From the NCBI GenBank assembly GCA_024399115.1, contig JAKSHZ010000001.1, positions 118,045 through 182,044 of the forward strand: a DNA stretch of 64,000 bases, read 5' to 3'. This document shows positions 16,901 through 25,035 of this stretch, in pieces. Origin of the DNA: Bacilli bacterium. Lineage in GTDB: Bacteria > Bacillota_I > Bacilli_A > RFN20 > CAG-826. The first letter of the stretch is position 1. The number at the start of each line of letters is the position of its first letter. The notes beneath the pieces were generated by a model. That model made no database searches and was not told the origin of the DNA. It was given only the letters and a program-made list of their open reading frames with translations. The translations under genes and the position numbers were made by a program.

Positions 16901-17107
16901 TTACTTCTGTGAAGTCTGTTTTGCCTTTGTGATCTGATCAATGATAAATTTGATTATCATAACAACAGCACCGATTGCGGCAAAAACAAGACCAACATAA
17001 GCGGCAACCTCTTTTTCTGTTTTTCCATTAAGGAACAGAATAATTACTCCAACGGCAATGAATACAAAAGCAAGTACCATTACCCAGGTTTTCTTAAAGA
17101 AGTTCAT
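16901..17107 (-). CDS. Small membrane protein with two transmembrane helices
   Basis: 68 residues: WVMVLAFVFIAVGVIILFL and VGLVFAAIGAVVMIIKFI are two hydrophobic spans joined by a short loop, with a lysine-rich cytoplasmic C-terminus. Encoded with the next coiled-coil membrane protein inside the replication operon. Superinfection exclusion or membrane anchoring is possible but not shown. Confidence 0.5.
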   Translation of the reverse strand: MNFFKKTWVMVLAFVFIAVGVIILFLNGKTEKEVAAYVGLVFAAIGAVVMIIKFIIDQITKAKQTSQK

Positions 17108-17460
17108 TTTTCTTCCTCCCTTTTATTTAATTCACGATCCCAATAGATCGCGTTTTTTATAACGTCATAACGAGCCTGATTAAGTTCATCAGCCGTTCTT
17201 TTCAGTTCTGGAAATTCTGTCTTCCCTGACAATTTCAATTGATCCACTACCGATATATAATTATCAATTGCCGTCAGTTCACTTTCCAACCAATCAAGAT
17301 TTGCCTGACGTGTTTCAAGTGATTCTATTTTCTTTTCCAGGACTTCAAGCTTCTGTTTCTGCCACTCTTTTTCTCTTTTATAGAGAGAGTTGACTCCAAT
17401 GGCTGCCAAAGCGACCATAAAAGAAACAAAAGAAATAGTCCAAGAAAGAAGAGTTTTCAT
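17104..17460 (-). CDS. Membrane-anchored coiled-coil protein
   Basis: 118 residues. One N-terminal span (LLSWTISFVSFMVALAAIGV) and a long coiled coil (EWQKQKLEVLEKKIESLETR), then a helical C-terminus. The topology resembles an inner-membrane spanin or a membrane anchor. It overlaps the downstream small membrane protein by four bases, so the two are probably made together. Confidence 0.5.
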   Translation of the reverse strand: MKTLLSWTISFVSFMVALAAIGVNSLYKREKEWQKQKLEVLEKKIESLETRQANLDWLESELTAIDNYISVVDQLKLSGKTEFPELKRTADELNQARYDVIKNAIYWDRELNKREEEK

Positions 17461-17462
17461 TT

Positions 17463-17777
17463 TTATCTAAACTCCACAAAAATCTTTCCGGTTTCTTCTG
17501 CTACATACTTCTCACATTCTGCCCCAACCGATTCAGTCCAGTTATCCAACATACAGATTCCGTCACAGTCCAAAAGAACTTTAAGAAGTTCATTCATGAA
17601 GTCTGCATGAGTAGGTTTCCCATTATATTTTGCGTAAATTTCTTTCTGATAATCCAAAGGATTTACAGGACTGTAACCTCTTTTTTTAAGTTCATAAGCA
17701 CAATCACGGAACGGTTTTACATAGTCCTCCCCACGTTCTGCCAGACTTGTGATCGCACCACTAATATAAACACGCAT
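17463..17777 (-). CDS. DUF4406 / nucleoside 2-deoxyribosyltransferase-like protein
   Basis: Start set at ATG 17777: MRVYISGAIT is the typical first strand and GGAGG precedes it, while the longer frame would overlap the helicase loader. About 104 residues. The motif NPLDYQ and the segment DCDGICMLDNWTESVGAECE match the Rossmann-like fold of DUF4406 and the deoxyribosyltransferase family. A role in nucleotide metabolism is inferred from the fold. Confidence 0.65.
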   Translation of the reverse strand: MRVYISGAITSLAERGEDYVKPFRDCAYELKKRGYSPVNPLDYQKEIYAKYNGKPTHADFMNELLKVLLDCDGICMLDNWTESVGAECEKYVAEETGKIFVEFR

Positions 17778-17790
17778 ATTCACCTCCACC

Positions 17791-18462
17791 TTACACGTAT
17801 AATTCGTTATCAGTTCCTCTATAAGAGGATCCGTCAAATTCAACTGATTTAGTTACACCATTGAAACGGTCAACACAGGCAGCTCCCAAAAGTTCACCGA
17901 GATTTTTTTTCCCCAAGTTTGAAATCATGATCACAGCTCTTCCAAGACTGTACATTTCATCCATAATCGCAAAAATGTAATATGACTCCCAAAGTGGTTC
18001 AGGATAACGTCCAACTTCATCAATAACCACCAAGTAGTTGTTTTTAAGTTCATAAATAATATTTTCAATTGTGACCTGATTTTTTTTAAGCTGTCCTACA
18101 AGTAAATGACTTTTAACATATTTGACTGTCTTCCCTGACAAAGCTACTTCTTTCGCAATTGCACTAGCAAGGCAAGTTTTACCTGTTCCGGCATTGCCAC
18201 AAAACCACAAACTAGCCGACTTTCCTTCTTCTATCTGTTTAAGAAAGTTTTCTGCAACTACACGTTGCTTTTCGTTCAGATCTTTAATATTTGCTCCGTG
18301 AAAACGCTCAGGAAAACCTGAATTCTTGAAAACCCCAAGTCTTCTGACACGCTCCGCTTTTTTTTCTTCTTCAATGAACTTGGGATCTTCACCTTTAAGT
18401 CCATTTTTTAACGAAGGAAAAAACTTTTCTATTTCTTCATCAGTAAATGTCTTTTCTTGCAT
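17791..18462 (-). CDS. DnaC-like helicase loader (AAA+ ATPase)
   Basis: 223 residues. Walker A GNAGTGKT near residue 90, Walker B YLVVIDEVGRY near 145, sensor-1-like VIMISNLG, and an arginine-finger region (VDRFNG). It would load the host replicative helicase at the phage origin. It follows the replication-initiator gene by two bases, as in many temperate phages. Confidence 0.8.
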   Translation of the reverse strand: MQEKTFTDEEIEKFFPSLKNGLKGEDPKFIEEEKKAERVRRLGVFKNSGFPERFHGANIKDLNEKQRVVAENFLKQIEEGKSASLWFCGNAGTGKTCLASAIAKEVALSGKTVKYVKSHLLVGQLKKNQVTIENIIYELKNNYLVVIDEVGRYPEPLWESYYIFAIMDEMYSLGRAVIMISNLGKKNLGELLGAACVDRFNGVTKSVEFDGSSYRGTDNELYV

Positions 18463-18464
18463 AA

Positions 18465-19247
18465 TTAAAAATTAACTTCTCCTTTAAAAGTATCTGCACC
18501 TGAATTATTCACGGCTGACGATTTATCAGTATTCAGGAAATTTTCCTTTTTGTAGTAATCAGGCAAAAACCTTTTAATCGTTGATTCTTTCAAGAAGTTT
18601 TCAAACGGCACCATTGCCGTATACCAAGAATTTGGATTGTTTATGGTCTCTGCATAATTCTTAACGGCGGCTAAAACATCACTAGGCTTAAGTCCCTGAC
18701 GGCGCATAACTCTTATTCCGTTCATTAAATCCGACTGTTGAAATGAAATAAAACCACCCTTTTTACATGGGAGTCCTGAGGATTCCCAAATCTGGTATAT
18801 CTGCTCACTCCAAGTTTTCAAATCTTCTTTATTTTCTGAATTGAAAAAGTTTGAATGATATTCTTCTCTTTGTTCTTCTTCCGTGGGGAAAATTGGATCC
18901 TCTATTGAGTCAACAATTTTTCTCATTCCAGAACTCAACTTATTTTTCTCAAGTCTTTTCAGGATTTTACGGCAAACAATAGTTGATTCAGGATCGCCCT
19001 CAAAAAGGTCAAGCTGTATGCAAGTTTCAAGAATTTTTACAATCTCTGCTCTTTCCATACCGAGATCAAAGGACAAGGTATCTGCCGCAAACACCAATTC
19101 GCAACTAGTGTGTTTAGCGTCCAACCCCTGTGTGATCAAGTAAAGTGTATGAATATAAATTAAATAACCGTCCCGTCCATATTTAGATCGTAACACCTTA
19201 ATTTTGGGATCTTCAAAAGTAGTGGTAGAAAGCCTCAAAAAGTCCAT
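18465..19247 (-). CDS. Replication initiator, DUF4373/winged-helix type
   Basis: 260 residues. The N-terminus, LSTTTFEDPKIKVLRSKYGR followed by GYLIYIHTLYLI, matches the Lin1244/Lin1753 (DUF4373) winged-helix domain of phage replisome organisers. The C-terminal part (PSDVLAAVKNYAETI, then FENFLKESTIKRFLPDYY) is the small DnaD-like tail. It pairs with the downstream helicase loader to start replication. Confidence 0.7.
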   Translation of the reverse strand: MDFLRLSTTTFEDPKIKVLRSKYGRDGYLIYIHTLYLITQGLDAKHTSCELVFAADTLSFDLGMERAEIVKILETCIQLDLFEGDPESTIVCRKILKRLEKNKLSSGMRKIVDSIEDPIFPTEEEQREEYHSNFFNSENKEDLKTWSEQIYQIWESSGLPCKKGGFISFQQSDLMNGIRVMRRQGLKPSDVLAAVKNYAETINNPNSWYTAMVPFENFLKESTIKRFLPDYYKKENFLNTDKSSAVNNSGADTFKGEVNF

Positions 19248-19256
19248 TGTTTTCCC

Positions 19257-20042
19257 CTATGCGGCGTTCATAAAAGTAACCGGAGTCAACATTCCGGCAT
19301 TATTGAAAGCCATTTCAACTTTAGTTCTTAAATGTGGATATTTGTCCAGGAACATTGTCCAACCGTGTTCATGGAAATATCTATGTTCATCACGTGTCAG
19401 TACAAGGAGATTCCAGGCACAATCGACAAACTGTGGACAAGCTCCACGGCTTACAATGTGGTGTATCTCAATGTTTTCTCTTCTTCCACTTGCTTCACTC
19501 CATACAATATGGTTCCTTACGTCTTCCATTGTTTTCAGGTATTCAATCCGGTTTTTGGCCTTCCACATTGAATATTCATAAATAACCGACCTAACATCCG
19601 CCTGTAGGTCAGGTTTAAGATTGCACAAAGTAGCCAAGTGATATAAAAGACCGTCAATAAACTCTGCAATTTCAACCGTATTTCCTTCCGATACATGAAC
19701 ACGTCTTAATTGCCCAGTTCTTTGGTTAACTCTTTGTGGAGCATACACGTCCAACAAATCACAGTAGTATTCATAAAGTTCTTCGTGAGACGGTCTGCGT
19801 CCGTTCTCTGTTTCAAAGATAATCGTTACAAGTTTCCACACGGCATTATTTTGTTTGAATGAGCGTTTTTGAAAAGCGGCGTCAATTGTAGCCTCAACAA
19901 GGATTTCTTTTCCTGATCTTTTTTCTCTACTTTCCTTTGACTCAAAAAGTTTTCTGATCATCAGTAAATCTTTCTGATCGTTCACCTTCAAAATTACTTT
20001 CTCATTGAAAAATGCCGCGTGAAAAAAACTTGTAACTTTCAT
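19257..20042 (-). CDS. NinB/Orf-like recombination protein with C-terminal HNH
   Basis: 261 residues. The N-terminal half contains KRSFKQNNAVWKLVTIIFET and a long helix resembling NinB/lambda Orf-type recombination mediators. The C-terminal half has an HNH signature: IEIHHIVSRGACPQF, then NLLVLTRDEHRYFHEHGW. It sits directly after RecT. A nuclease that processes recombination intermediates is the likeliest role. Confidence 0.6.
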   Translation of the reverse strand: MKVTSFFHAAFFNEKVILKVNDQKDLLMIRKLFESKESREKRSGKEILVEATIDAAFQKRSFKQNNAVWKLVTIIFETENGRRPSHEELYEYYCDLLDVYAPQRVNQRTGQLRRVHVSEGNTVEIAEFIDGLLYHLATLCNLKPDLQADVRSVIYEYSMWKAKNRIEYLKTMEDVRNHIVWSEASGRRENIEIHHIVSRGACPQFVDCAWNLLVLTRDEHRYFHEHGWTMFLDKYPHLRTKVEMAFNNAGMLTPVTFMNAA

Positions 20043-20053
20043 TGATTCCCCAA

Positions 20054-21082
20054 TTAGTAAGGACTTTCTTCCGATCCGTTGAAGCCCTGATCAAAAGCCT
20101 GGTCAGCGAGATCAAGTTCATCCTGAGTCATTCCACCATTTTCTGGAACATTCTCTGTATTTGGTGTTGCCATAGGAGCTGCCTTTGGTTCTTCCTGAAT
20201 TACCTTTGGTTTTCTGCCAGGTTTCTTTACGTCTTCTTTTGGTTCTTCCTGAACAGTGAATTCTGCGTCTTCAATGTTTTCGTCAGGAGTAAAAACTTTA
20301 GGAGTTTTTGTTTCAGGTTCTTTTCTGTCTTCAAGTTCTTCACGGCGAACGGCTTCCAGGGCCTCAATTGAGATAGGACAAAGTTTCAACGCCTGAATGG
20401 CACAAGTCTTCAATGCCATTGCGTCAAAGTTCTTGTTCCATACATTGTTTTTATCTGTTGGATCGTATGCTTTTGAGAATTCGTTACGGTGTTTTTCAAT
20501 ATCTTTTACCGATTTTACGGCAAACTGAATTCCACCGTTAGTAAGTTCAACGAGACAGTAGTAACCAATTACAGTTCCACGATCCCTTGAAAGATCAAGG
20601 CGGTGATCAATTTTTCTGTCACAACCAAGCTGAACGGTGAAAATATCATTAGAATAAACAGGTTCACAAGCAATTGTCTTGATTGTATTGGAACGTCTTG
20701 CAAGTGTAATCAGACCTTTGTACCCCAACTGAAAGTGACATGTCATTTCCTTTATCCAACGTCCGTTCACATTTCTGCTTTCGTTGTATGGGATTAAGTA
20801 AGCCTGACCAAGCACTCCACCGACTTCAAGACCAAGAGAGGCCGATTCTTTCAACGCTCTGTAGATTGATACAGGTGTACACTTAGCAATGTTTACGTTT
20901 TTGTTATCGTAAATTGTCAGTAATGCACTCTGCATAAAGCGGTCAATATCAACAGTTCCCTTTGGAAGGGATATGGCGAGCGATTCTTTCTTATCGTTCA
21001 ACCAATCAACTAAACTGTTTGCCGATTTTGTTGTACCGGCTACAACCTGTTTTGAATTTGCATTTGTTCCGTCTACTTTCAT
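20054..21082 (-). CDS. recT: RecT-family single-strand annealing protein
   Basis: 342 residues. The core matches RecT: DIDRFMQSALLTI, then ASLGLEVGGVLGQAYLIPYN, CHFQLGYKGLITLARRS and AMALKTCAIQAL. The C-terminus is an acidic, proline-rich linker with a KKPGRKPK basic patch. RecT anneals ssDNA made by its partner exonuclease, here the YqaJ protein at 21.7 kb. Start ATG with GGAG upstream. Confidence 0.9.
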   Translation of the reverse strand: MKVDGTNANSKQVVAGTTKSANSLVDWLNDKKESLAISLPKGTVDIDRFMQSALLTIYDNKNVNIAKCTPVSIYRALKESASLGLEVGGVLGQAYLIPYNESRNVNGRWIKEMTCHFQLGYKGLITLARRSNTIKTIACEPVYSNDIFTVQLGCDRKIDHRLDLSRDRGTVIGYYCLVELTNGGIQFAVKSVKDIEKHRNEFSKAYDPTDKNNVWNKNFDAMALKTCAIQALKLCPISIEALEAVRREELEDRKEPETKTPKVFTPDENIEDAEFTVQEEPKEDVKKPGRKPKVIQEEPKAAPMATPNTENVPENGGMTQDELDLADQAFDQGFNGSEESPY

Positions 21083-21100
21083 TTTTTACTCCTTACGCTT

Positions 21101-21706
21101 TTATTTAAGTGGAACACCTTTATTGTGAAGTGATTTACTCACTTCTTTTGTTGCTCTAATATCTGCCAGAGCATTATGGGCGTTTTCAAGATTCACGCGA
21201 AAATGCTCTGCAACCGTTGTTAATTTTCTATCAGGTAAATAAGGGATAAGTCTCAAATTTCCGGCTGATTTCACCTGATTAAAAACGTCCATTTGATGAT
21301 TCATAATGTAATCGTCAAAATTTAATTCAAAGTCATTGAACAAGGCTTTTATCATTTTGTAATCAAACCCAACGTTGTAACCACAAAGGAATGATTTTTC
21401 TTCTGGACCCGTTCCAAACTGTGTAATTGTGTCTTTCAGGAATTCTGCAATGATTGGTACAACATCTGCTGCCGGTTTCAAAGCTCTTATTTTCTCTTCG
21501 GTATAACCTGTAATGTTAAGAGCCTCCTGAGAGATCTCAATGCCGTCTCTCAATGGATTAAGATAAAAATCTCTTTCACACTCCAAGTGTGTGATCCGTC
21601 CGTCAGGTTCTTTTCTGTTGTTCACAAAAATTATTGCGACCTCAAACGGACGGTGAATTTTTTCATCCAACCCGGTAGTTTCTGTATCGATCCATAAGAA
21701 TTTCAT
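21101..21706 (-). CDS. DnaQ-like 3'-5' exonuclease
   Basis: 201 residues. DEDDh exonuclease motifs: WIDTETTGLD (Exo I), GYNVGFDYKMI (Exo II) and NAHNALADIRAT (Exo III). Like the Pol III epsilon proofreading subunit but encoded within the recombination operon, between RecT and YqaJ, so it probably trims ssDNA during recombination or replication. Its stop-start overlap with the YqaJ gene indicates coupling. Confidence 0.8.
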   Translation of the reverse strand: MKFLWIDTETTGLDEKIHRPFEVAIIFVNNRKEPDGRITHLECERDFYLNPLRDGIEISQEALNITGYTEEKIRALKPAADVVPIIAEFLKDTITQFGTGPEEKSFLCGYNVGFDYKMIKALFNDFELNFDDYIMNHQMDVFNQVKSAGNLRLIPYLPDRKLTTVAEHFRVNLENAHNALADIRATKEVSKSLHNKGVPLK

Positions 21707-22731
21707 TATTTGCCACCTGATACACGCATTACTTTCGACATAGAAACCTTTGCAAACTTTTCATAAAGTCCGGCACTTTTCAGTGCGTCTGTGTCTACAG
21801 AATTTCTTTTCTGGAGTGAAAGAGAAACCTTGTAACTTCCACAAGTTGCTACAATCTTTTCTTTTGGTTCCTCACCTTCTGCAACATTACTTGCCTTGTA
21901 CATTTCAAGAAGAACATTGTTAGAGATCTGCTTTTCTTCTTCTTCGAGCATTTTGATCTGTTCTTTAATTTCTGCACGGCGTCCAAGTGAAAAAGAAAGT
22001 TCCTCAGGAAGTTCAATTGATTCTGCCATTGGTAATGATTTAAGAATTTCTGACTCACTTTCAGTTCCTGTTGGAGCTGGAATTGTGTTAGTCATTACAA
22101 AGTTTTCCCAAAAGTCTTCTTCAACGTTGATCAAATCTTTCTGAAAATCCGGATTTGCTTTAACTATGTAATGGCGGCCTTCTTTTTTAGAAAGGATAAA
22201 AACTGTCAGAATAAACCAGGGAAGACCTGTTACCGCCATATAATGCTGAACCTGACAATAATAAGAGTCAGGAATTTCGTCTGTTCCGAATCCGTCTCCC
22301 TTAGCACTTGTCTTGATTTCATGACCACCAAGACCGTCCACAGTATTATTTCCAATCGTTACCGGGTTTTCTGTCAGAATAAGACCGTCAAGGTTTGCGT
22401 TCATGAAAGGATAAATCTTAGATTTGAACATACCTGGCACCTCTTCGATATGAACACCAAGTTCCTTTTCTGTTTCATTTCTTATAGGATCTTCAAGCAA
22501 GTGTCCCCACTTTGTTGACACATTTCCTTCAAAAACGCCTTCACCCTTTTTCTGCATATAAACAACCAAAGGACTTGAATATTCATTCATCCCCATAATG
22601 GCACCAGCGTCACTTCCACCGATTCCTGTTGTTCTGAGTTCTGCCCATTTTTCAGGCTGTTTTGTCTGACTTACTTTTTTAATCGAGCAAATTCCAGTTT
22701 CTGTTACTTTCTTATACAGATCCATTTTCAT
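21706..22731 (-). CDS. YqaJ-family recombination exonuclease
   Basis: 341 residues. GIGGSDAGAIMGMNEYSSPL near residue 37 is the YqaJ signature; LDGLI, GGHEIKTSA (catalytic ExK) and YYCQVQHYMAV follow in order. This is a lambda Exo-like 5'-3' dsDNA exonuclease. The C-terminal third is a coiled coil. It forms a two-component recombinase with RecT. Confidence 0.9.
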   Translation of the reverse strand: MKMDLYKKVTETGICSIKKVSQTKQPEKWAELRTTGIGGSDAGAIMGMNEYSSPLVVYMQKKGEGVFEGNVSTKWGHLLEDPIRNETEKELGVHIEEVPGMFKSKIYPFMNANLDGLILTENPVTIGNNTVDGLGGHEIKTSAKGDGFGTDEIPDSYYCQVQHYMAVTGLPWFILTVFILSKKEGRHYIVKANPDFQKDLINVEEDFWENFVMTNTIPAPTGTESESEILKSLPMAESIELPEELSFSLGRRAEIKEQIKMLEEEEKQISNNVLLEMYKASNVAEGEEPKEKIVATCGSYKVSLSLQKRNSVDTDALKSAGLYEKFAKVSMSKVMRVSGGK

Positions 22732-22925
22732 TTTTCTTCTTCTCCTTCTTCTTCATTCATTTCTTCTTCAAGTCTTGCACATTCTTCACACAAGTCACCT
22801 TCGTAATGACAATAGGTGTGGGTTATGTCTCCGTCCATTTCACCGTTTGCACCGACAAATTCAATGTAGTCATACAACGGTTCACCGCAACTTTCACAAT
22901 AAACAGTTCCTCTATTAGTTATCAT
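22728..22925 (-). CDS. Small zinc-finger protein with acidic tail
   Basis: 65 residues: YCESCGEPLYDY, then HTYCHYEGDLCEECARL give three CxxC-type pairs for zinc, followed by a Glu-rich tail. Overlaps both neighbours, so coupled. Function unknown. Confidence 0.5.
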   Translation of the reverse strand: MITNRGTVYCESCGEPLYDYIEFVGANGEMDGDITHTYCHYEGDLCEECARLEEEMNEEEGEEEK

Positions 22926-23403
22926 TCTTTAAATCCTTATATCTGTATAAAAATCCGTTTCGTGATTTCTGCTTTCTGATAAGATCCCTGAGTCCGTCTT
23001 TTGAGATACCCTCCAAACGTTCACATTCCCTGACAGATTCATAAGTTATAATTACTTTCTTGCCGCTTAATTTTTCGACTTGCTTTTTACGATTATCTTT
23101 ATTCAATACTGAATACCTATGTCTTTGATTCTCTCCATTGGTATTCCATTCAAGGTTTTCTGCCTTGTTGTTCATTGGATCTTCGTCTTTGTGATTCACC
23201 ATTTCCTTGTTATCAGGATTTGGCACAAAAGCTGACGCTACGATCCTGTGAAGTCTTCTAGTTTCCCCATTCAGAGTAACCAACATATACCCTCGTGAAT
23301 TTTCATGAGGTTTCAGTAACCCTGACTTTAGCGAACAGATTCGGCCGTGATCACTTACCAAGTAATCAGAAAAACCTTCAATCTGTTTCCATTCTTCGCT
23401 CAA
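22915..23403 (-). CDS. NUMOD4/HNH homing-type endonuclease
   Basis: 162 residues. WKQIEGFSDYLVSDHGRICS is a NUMOD4 motif, and RLHRIVASAFVPNP followed by NHKDEDPMNNKAENLEW is the HNH_3 catalytic block (H, N, N). The C-terminal helices end FLYRYKDL. These free-standing endonucleases spread by homing. It is the first gene after the leftward 23.5 kb promoter and its attenuator. Start TTG 23403 with AGGGGG five bases upstream. Confidence 0.8.
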   Translation of the reverse strand: MSEEWKQIEGFSDYLVSDHGRICSLKSGLLKPHENSRGYMLVTLNGETRRLHRIVASAFVPNPDNKEMVNHKDEDPMNNKAENLEWNTNGENQRHRYSVLNKDNRKKQVEKLSGKKVIITYESVRECERLEGISKDGLRDLIRKQKSRNGFLYRYKDLKNDN

Positions 23404-23415
23404 AAGTTCCCCCTA

Positions 23416-23507
23416 AAAAAAACGCCGGACCGGTTCCGCGAATTAACCAAGTCCGGCTATTGCCGATAAAAGCAATTACAGAAATTCGCGGTTCTTCTGT
23501 AATTGCT
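23416..23507 (-). ncRNA. Leader RNA: paired stem-loops with complementary loops, second is a terminator
   Basis: In leftward RNA the first stem-loop has a 13-bp perfect stem (23495-23507 with 23471-23483). The second (23451-23457 with 23424-23430, plus an inner 4-bp stem) ends in a run of eight T and is an intrinsic terminator before the HNH gene. The second loop, CCGCGAATT on the plus strand (23436-23444), is the exact reverse complement of AATTCGCGG (23483-23491) at the first loop. The loops could kiss, or drive refolding that removes the terminator. The same design occurs at 30.55-30.65 kb. Confidence 0.6.
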
Positions 23508-23515
23508 CTCCTCCA

Positions 23516-23601
23516 AAACACTTAATTTTAAGTGTTTCTACAAGTATAATAGTCTCAAATTTAAGTGTTGTCAATAAAAAAAACTTTATTTTTAAGTGTT
23601 T
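23516..23601. promoter_or_regulatory. Leftward early promoter with three operator-like sites
   Basis: Minus-strand promoter: -35 TTGACA (23569-23574), 17-base spacer, -10 TATTAT (23546-23551). Site 1 (23516-23537) is a perfect 9+4+9 palindrome with arms AAACACTTA and TAAGTGTTT at the start of transcription. Sites 2 (23549-23570) and 3 (23580-23601) keep the TAAGTGTT arm and match the other arm less well. This resembles a three-operator immunity region: the divergent repressor at 23622 would shut off the leftward recombination/replication operon. A weak rightward -10, GATAAT (23608-23613), could serve the repressor. Confidence 0.7.
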
Positions 23602-23621
23602 TTTGTCGATAATAAGAGTGT

Positions 23622-23906
23622 ATGGACTTAAATATTGTAGAATTCTGGCAGCGAACTAATGAATTGATTAAAGCAAATGGATTTACTCAGGACTCTCTTT
23701 CCGAAAAATGCGGTTTTTCCAAAAGACGTATTGTTAACTTGTCTTCTGGAAAAAGACTTCCTGATGTTTTCGAGGCTTACCTGATCGCTAAAGAATTAAA
23801 AACTACAGTTGAATACCTTGTGACAGGAGAAAAACCAACTGAGTCTTTACAGTTGGAAGAGTTTCAGGAAGCTCTTTCTTGTCTGATGAATGACTTTAAA
23901 AAATAA
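23622..23906 (+). CDS. cI/Cro-like HTH repressor
   Basis: 94 residues. A lambda-repressor-type HTH: FTQDSLSEKCGFSKRRIVNL, then GKRLPDVFEAYLIAKEL and TTVEYLVTGEKP. The short C-terminal helix may dimerise; no peptidase domain. Divergent from the recombination operon, with operator sites in between, so it is the likely repressor of that promoter and of the sites with the same motif elsewhere. Two further HTH regulators of similar layout lie at 30.8 and 31.3 kb. Confidence 0.8.
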   Translation: MDLNIVEFWQRTNELIKANGFTQDSLSEKCGFSKRRIVNLSSGKRLPDVFEAYLIAKELKTTVEYLVTGEKPTESLQLEEFQEALSCLMNDFKK

Positions 23907-23956
23907 CAAGACACAAAAACGGCCTTACATTTGTTTCTGTTCTTTTTGTGGAATAG

Positions 23957-24232
23957 TTAATAAACTTCAATTTGTTCATTCTCACACTTTCTGTATTTAT
24001 CAAAATCTGATTCTTCAAGAATCTTATATACCCCACGTCCAGGTTCCCAAATCGGCAGCTCTTTAGACAAGTTGTTGATCATAGTTGTAACAAACTTCTC
24101 ATTTATGTTCAGTTTGTCCTGAATATCCTTGATCGTAACAGGACTTCCTTGCCGCAAAAGACTCCGTAACTTGTCATATCTTTCTGAATCTTTATTGCTA
24201 GGTTCTATCAAGCTGTGTCCACTTTTTGCCAT
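23957..24232 (-). CDS. Small winged-helix-like protein
   Basis: Start set at ATG 24232, with AGGGG upstream. About 91 residues. SPVTIKDIQDKLNINEKFVT followed by TMINNLSKELPIWEPGRGVY looks like a winged helix with a wing ending in a Gly-Gly-Val-Tyr turn. Last gene of the leftward early operon, convergent with the 23.6 kb repressor. Possibly a transcription or replication regulator. Confidence 0.5.
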   Translation of the reverse strand: MAKSGHSLIEPSNKDSERYDKLRSLLRQGSPVTIKDIQDKLNINEKFVTTMINNLSKELPIWEPGRGVYKILEESDFDKYRKCENEQIEVY

Positions 24233-24242
24233 ACACACACCC

Positions 24243-24554
24243 CTAAAAACTATGTTTTATTTTTTCACAAACAGCACAAACCTGGGCAAGTTCCTTAATT
24301 CCGTTTTTTGCACAAAGCTCCAAAGCACTAATAATATCTGTCTGACCGTCTGTTTTCCCGGCAAGATTTTCAAGCCACCTTAAATAAATGTTTACCACTC
24401 CCATAATCTCTACAAGGGATTCATGAATTTCTTCGTGCAAAACTTCATCCGCAATATCAATAGAGTTATAAGTTTCTCCCCACTGTCTTCTTGCCTGATC
24501 AAGTTCAAGTTTTATAAGTTCTTCCACTTTCTGATCACTTTTTGGATTAAACAT
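24243..24554 (-). CDS. Helical phage protein, unknown function
   Basis: 103 residues, all-helical, with two long amphipathic helices and a C-terminal segment with three Cys (ELCAKNG, VCAVCEKIK). AAGGGG upstream of ATG 24554 supports the start. Encoded after the methyltransferase array. No family recognised. Confidence 0.5.
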   Translation of the reverse strand: MFNPKSDQKVEELIKLELDQARRQWGETYNSIDIADEVLHEEIHESLVEIMGVVNIYLRWLENLAGKTDGQTDIISALELCAKNGIKELAQVCAVCEKIKHSF

Positions 24555-24913
24555 TTTTTATTCCCCTTCTCATATTCATTTCTTCTGTCTTTAATCAAGC
24601 TTTTAAGTGATCCTCTTCCGTCATAACGGCTCTGTTTGGTCAGACGTTTTCTTACTTCTTTCTTAAATTTTTTTTCACTTAAAACTTCGTTTGTAAAATC
24701 CTTTAATAGAGCATGACCACTATATGGCTCAATATAAGCATACTTCAAAAGCGTCGGAACATTTTCCCATAGATATTTTGAGTAAGTCAGATTTCTTCTT
24801 GCTTTTACACAGTAGAACGAACACCCCAAATACTCATATTTTTTTACACACCAAAATATTTTTTTTGTTATCTTTCCTTTTCTTGCGTCACAATAATTCA
24901 AAAGTTTGAACAT
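24512..24913 (-). CDS. Basic protein directly after the methyltransferase array
   Basis: 133 residues, basic, rich in Lys/Arg in the C-terminal half (KKFKKEVRKRLTKQSRYDGR). N-terminal Cys/Tyr-rich segment. Its ATG (24913) directly abuts the stop of the alternative C-terminal tail of the methyltransferase (24914), so its translation could depend on which frame is used there. Nucleic-acid binding suggested only by charge. Confidence 0.5.
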   Translation of the reverse strand: MFKLLNYCDARKGKITKKIFWCVKKYEYLGCSFYCVKARRNLTYSKYLWENVPTLLKYAYIEPYSGHALLKDFTNEVLSEKKFKKEVRKRLTKQSRYDGRGSLKSLIKDRRNEYEKGNKKCLIQKVIRKWKNL

Positions 24914-25035
24914 TTACTTTTCCTCTATCGCTATATTTCCAGTAGTCCCGTTTTCTCTTGTAAGTGTTGCATTACCAGCTTTGTAATATCCTGACATTAC
25001 GGTCTTTCCTACACGGTTATTGAGCTGCCCCCCCC
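24914..25035 (-). other. Alternative C-terminal tail of the methyltransferase, out of frame
   Basis: With the present G8 tract the protein ends SSITV. With nine G the frame would run about 38 codons further (NNRVGKTVMSGYYKAGNATL and on to IAIEEK), stopping exactly before the next ATG at 24913. The extension has the look of another cassette (a YYK motif, then NG and IxIEE). Seven G would stop at once. Confidence 0.6.

Noticed and set aside
17777..17843. Longer start for the DUF4406 gene
   Set aside because: It would overlap the helicase loader gene, and the GGAGG site points to the internal ATG at 17777.
23912..23950. Hairpin CACAAAAA/TTTTTGTG between convergent genes as terminator
   Set aside because: The stem is A/T only with a long loop; too weak to call.
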